NCBI GenBank assembly: GCA_900468805.1
Contig: UEIF01000046.1
Coordinates: forward strand, 1 to 64,000
Direction: 5' to 3'
Length of the DNA: 64,000 nt
Origin: Hyphomicrobiales bacterium
GTDB lineage: Bacteria > Pseudomonadota > Alphaproteobacteria > Rhizobiales > Rhizobiaceae
Shown: positions 62,513 through 64,000 of the stretch, one piece after another
Layout of the letters: each line of letters begins with the position of its first letter
Position numbering within the stretch: the stretch's first letter is position 1
Translations under genes and position numbers: made by a program
The notes under the pieces: model-generated
Databases searched by the model: none
The model's input: only the letters and a program-made list of their open reading frames with translations
What the model was told of the DNA's origin: nothing

Positions 62513-63147
62513 CGCTCGCTCTCTTCCTCGCCGTGCGGCACGCGGCCCGGATAGGGAAAGGCGTGCAGCAGCACCATGAAGGGCACCATATCAGGCGGCA
62601 ACGGTTCTCCGAGGGGCGGGGCCTCGCTCATTGCTTCCATGACGATATCGCTCAGCCGCTTCGTCAGCGCCTCAGCCTTTTCCGAGGTCAGGGGAATGAT
62701 GATGTCGCTTGCGGTGCTCGCCTTGCGCCATGCGAGCGGCAGTTCGGCATATTCCTCGACCGCCTTCTGCATCAGGCTGACCTGCAGGGAGAGGATCGCC
62801 TGCGTGAAGGCGACGTCCATGTCGAAGGCCTCGCCTTCGGTTTCGACCGCGGGCACCGAAGTGAGCTCGTGGCTTGCGCGCCACCAGCGGTCGCGGCGGG
62901 ATGGTCCCGGCGCATCCTCGATGAAGCCGTATTGGGCGAGTTGGCGCAGATGATAGCTCGTCGCGCCGCTGTTGAGGCCGAGGCGTGTGGCGAGTTGGGT
63001 TGCGGTGGCGGGACCGTCGATGCGGAGCATGCCGAGCATGCGCAGGCGCACGGGATGGGCGAGCGCCTTGAGGGCGGTGACATCGGGAACGACGCGGCTG
63101 ACGTTGCGGGATGTCGCTGACGTTGATGTAGGGACGGGCGCTTTCAT
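62509..63147 (-). CDS. ArsR-like winged-helix transcriptional regulator
   Basis: 212 residues. LKALAHPVRLRMLGMLRIDG and LATRLGLNSGATSYHLRQL form the ArsR/HTH_20 DNA-binding domain (about 25-95), followed by a helical C-terminal part of about 110 residues as in ligand-binding members. It is coupled to the MFS exporter by a 4-nt overlap, so it probably controls that efflux operon. A repeated TTTGCAAA-type sequence precedes it. Confidence 0.88.
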   Translation of the reverse strand: MKAPVPTSTSATSRNVSRVVPDVTALKALAHPVRLRMLGMLRIDGPATATQLATRLGLNSGATSYHLRQLAQYGFIEDAPGPSRRDRWWRASHELTSVPAVETEGEAFDMDVAFTQAILSLQVSLMQKAVEEYAELPLAWRKASTASDIIIPLTSEKAEALTKRLSDIVMEAMSEAPPLGEPLPPDMVPFMVLLHAFPYPGRVPHGEEESER

Positions 63148-63164
63148 AAAAATAGCTTACCATC

Positions 63165-63198
63165 GCAAACAATTCTTTGCAAATATTCCTTTGCAAAT
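63165..63198. promoter_or_regulatory. Repeat-rich operator before the ArsR-MFS operon
   Basis: GCAAA and TTTGC form an inverted repeat (63165-63180), and CTTTGCAAAT is repeated directly at 63175-63184 and 63189-63198 (14-bp period). The site lies 18 bp before the ArsR start. It fits autoregulation by a dimeric winged-helix repressor. Confidence 0.55.
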
Positions 63199-63230
63199 AG
63201 TAATGCTGCTGTATCTCCGTCCAGCGACTT

Positions 63231-63770
63231 TTAATCTGTCGGCGCCATGCCCTTGCGGCGTTCGACCACAGCCTTGAGCAGCGCATGGGCAGCGAGAAGT
63301 GGCGAAGCCTGGCTGTCGCCGAGGATCAGCAGACCGGCCGCAGCCCCTTGCGGGGCAATGTCCAGATGCCGGCCGGGGATCATGGCGACGGGTTTGCCCG
63401 ATTTCAGGAGGGCGCTGAGGGTGCGGGCAATGCCGTTATTGCCGGCGCTCCAGAGCGCACCGGCAAAACCGATGCAGAAGGCGGCGTCGAAATCCTCGAC
63501 GACGATCTGGTCGAGGCCAAGCGTATCGGCGAGATCGTCGCGCGCGGTGCGATCGGCGAGGAAGCGGCGGGTGGACGGGTCCTGATGGGTGGTCCGGCGC
63601 AGCTCGTCCGTCAGCTTGGGAAAGCCGCCTGATGGTGTGGCAAGCACCACCTCTGCCGGCGCATCCTTGAAAAGGTAATAGGCCGGCGCAATGCTGATGA
63701 TCCTGACTTCGCTGTCGGCCCCATCCGCGGCAAGAACGATCAGAAAGCGGATGGGCAGTTGACCGTCCAT
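63231..63770 (-). CDS. DJ-1/PfpI-like protein without the nucleophile Cys
   Basis: 179 residues from the ATG at 63770 (AGGAG seven bases before; an ATG two codons earlier is possible). IRFLIVLAADGADSEVRI and AAFCIGFAGALWS are DJ-1/PfpI family blocks. In active relatives the segment after GKPVA holds a nucleophilic Cys (CHG); here it is VAMIPGRHLD, so the Cys appears lost. A binding or regulatory role is more likely than hydrolysis. It is upstream on the same strand, ending 84 bp before the ArsR start. Confidence 0.75.
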   Translation of the reverse strand: MDGQLPIRFLIVLAADGADSEVRIISIAPAYYLFKDAPAEVVLATPSGGFPKLTDELRRTTHQDPSTRRFLADRTARDDLADTLGLDQIVVEDFDAAFCIGFAGALWSAGNNGIARTLSALLKSGKPVAMIPGRHLDIAPQGAAAGLLILGDSQASPLLAAHALLKAVVERRKGMAPTD

Positions 63771-63849
63771 TGGCATGCTCCTCTTGATGCGATCATGCAT
63801 GGAGGTCGGGAAGCGGACGAGTTGAGAGTTGTAAATCGGTGTAAAGGCC

Positions 63850-64000
63850 TCAGCTGGCGGCGTCCGAGAAGTGGGCCGGTTCATGGCCGAGGGCTTCGAG
63901 ATCGACGCGGATGCGCCGCTCCCAGCCGCGGGCGCCATCCTGCCTTGCGGCATGGAGCGCCGCCTCAAGGGTGGCTGAAGCCGCATCCAGCGCTTCCGGG
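63850..64000 (-). CDS. C-terminal part of an unidentified gene, 5' end outside window
   Basis: 50 codons, ending in a TGA at 63852-63850. The translation contains ALDAASATLEAALHAARQDG, then GWERRIRVDLEALGHEP and FSDAAS at the end. It is mostly helical and acidic; no family can be named from this fragment. Confidence 0.55.
   Translation of the reverse strand, partial: PEALDAASATLEAALHAARQDGARGWERRIRVDLEALGHEPAHFSDAAS

Overview
The window is high-GC chromosomal DNA of an alphaproteobacterium, almost certainly a Rhizobium close to the R. leguminosarum/etli/tropici groups. The grounds are the gene content (rpiA, a DUF2059 protein, gor, a TadG-like protein and a class II DAHP synthase in a row; a class I and a class II fumarase close together; many LysR and MarR regulators), the alphaproteobacterial protein style, and intergenic repeats of the kind described in rhizobia as RIME-like mosaic elements. 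No tRNA, rRNA, CRISPR array, transposase or integrase gene was seen.

Layout. 0-12 kb: flavin-binding and GAF sensor proteins, a hemerythrin, an NmrA-type reductase with an AraC regulator, a thiamine-diphosphate enzyme facing an alpha/beta hydrolase, three small LysR-linked units, and several small secreted or membrane proteins. 12-17.8 kb: a LysR regulator with a perfect 25-bp palindrome in front of a frameshifted DHA2 exporter, then a ClC chloride channel divergent from two tandem MarR paralogues across a perfect 19-bp palindrome. 17.8-24.8 kb: an envelope block (arylsulfatase, MltF-like lytic transglycosylase, OmpA-like protein, GLG1-type Cys-repeat protein, DUF1254/DUF1214 protein) in which three separate promoters carry the same long sequence element. 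24.9-33 kb: EamA and chromate transporters, a dienelactone/BAAT-like hydrolase broken by an in-frame amber codon, two methyltransferases, a ROK kinase and a GH15 glucoamylase. 33-42 kb: diguanylate cyclase, class I fumarase, OprB porin, fumC and a periplasmic L,D-transpeptidase. 42-50 kb: core metabolism (gph, rpiA, gor, DAHP synthase) with a TadG-like protein. 50.4-55.5 kb: a dense group of aminoacyl- and nucleotide-handling genes (three Nudix hydrolases, a TyrRS, a HIT protein, a GNAT acetyltransferase and a stand-alone class II aminoacyl-tRNA-synthetase core). 55.8-64 kb: small stress-type proteins, a Crp regulator, Tat-exported hydrolases, a kinase-like APH protein inserted behind an MFS exporter, an ArsR regulator and a DJ-1/PfpI-like protein.

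What stands out. (1) The 50.4-55.5 kb group reads like a pathway, or an immunity set, for aminoacyl-nucleotide compounds; its TyrRS mRNA can fold so that its own ribosome binding site is paired. (2) The shared promoter element at 17.86, 22.29 and 23.09 kb defines a small envelope regulon. (3) In two places a gene (porin; APH) lies between two copies of the 3' end of the neighbouring gene (fumC; MFS exporter), which looks like cassette insertion at a coding-sequence end without any visible recombinase. (4) Two genes are broken by single lesions: the DHA2 exporter (one extra base) and the BAAT-like hydrolase (amber codon).

All functional calls come from reading motifs by eye. Start codons were chosen mainly by ribosome binding sites and may shift by a few codons.
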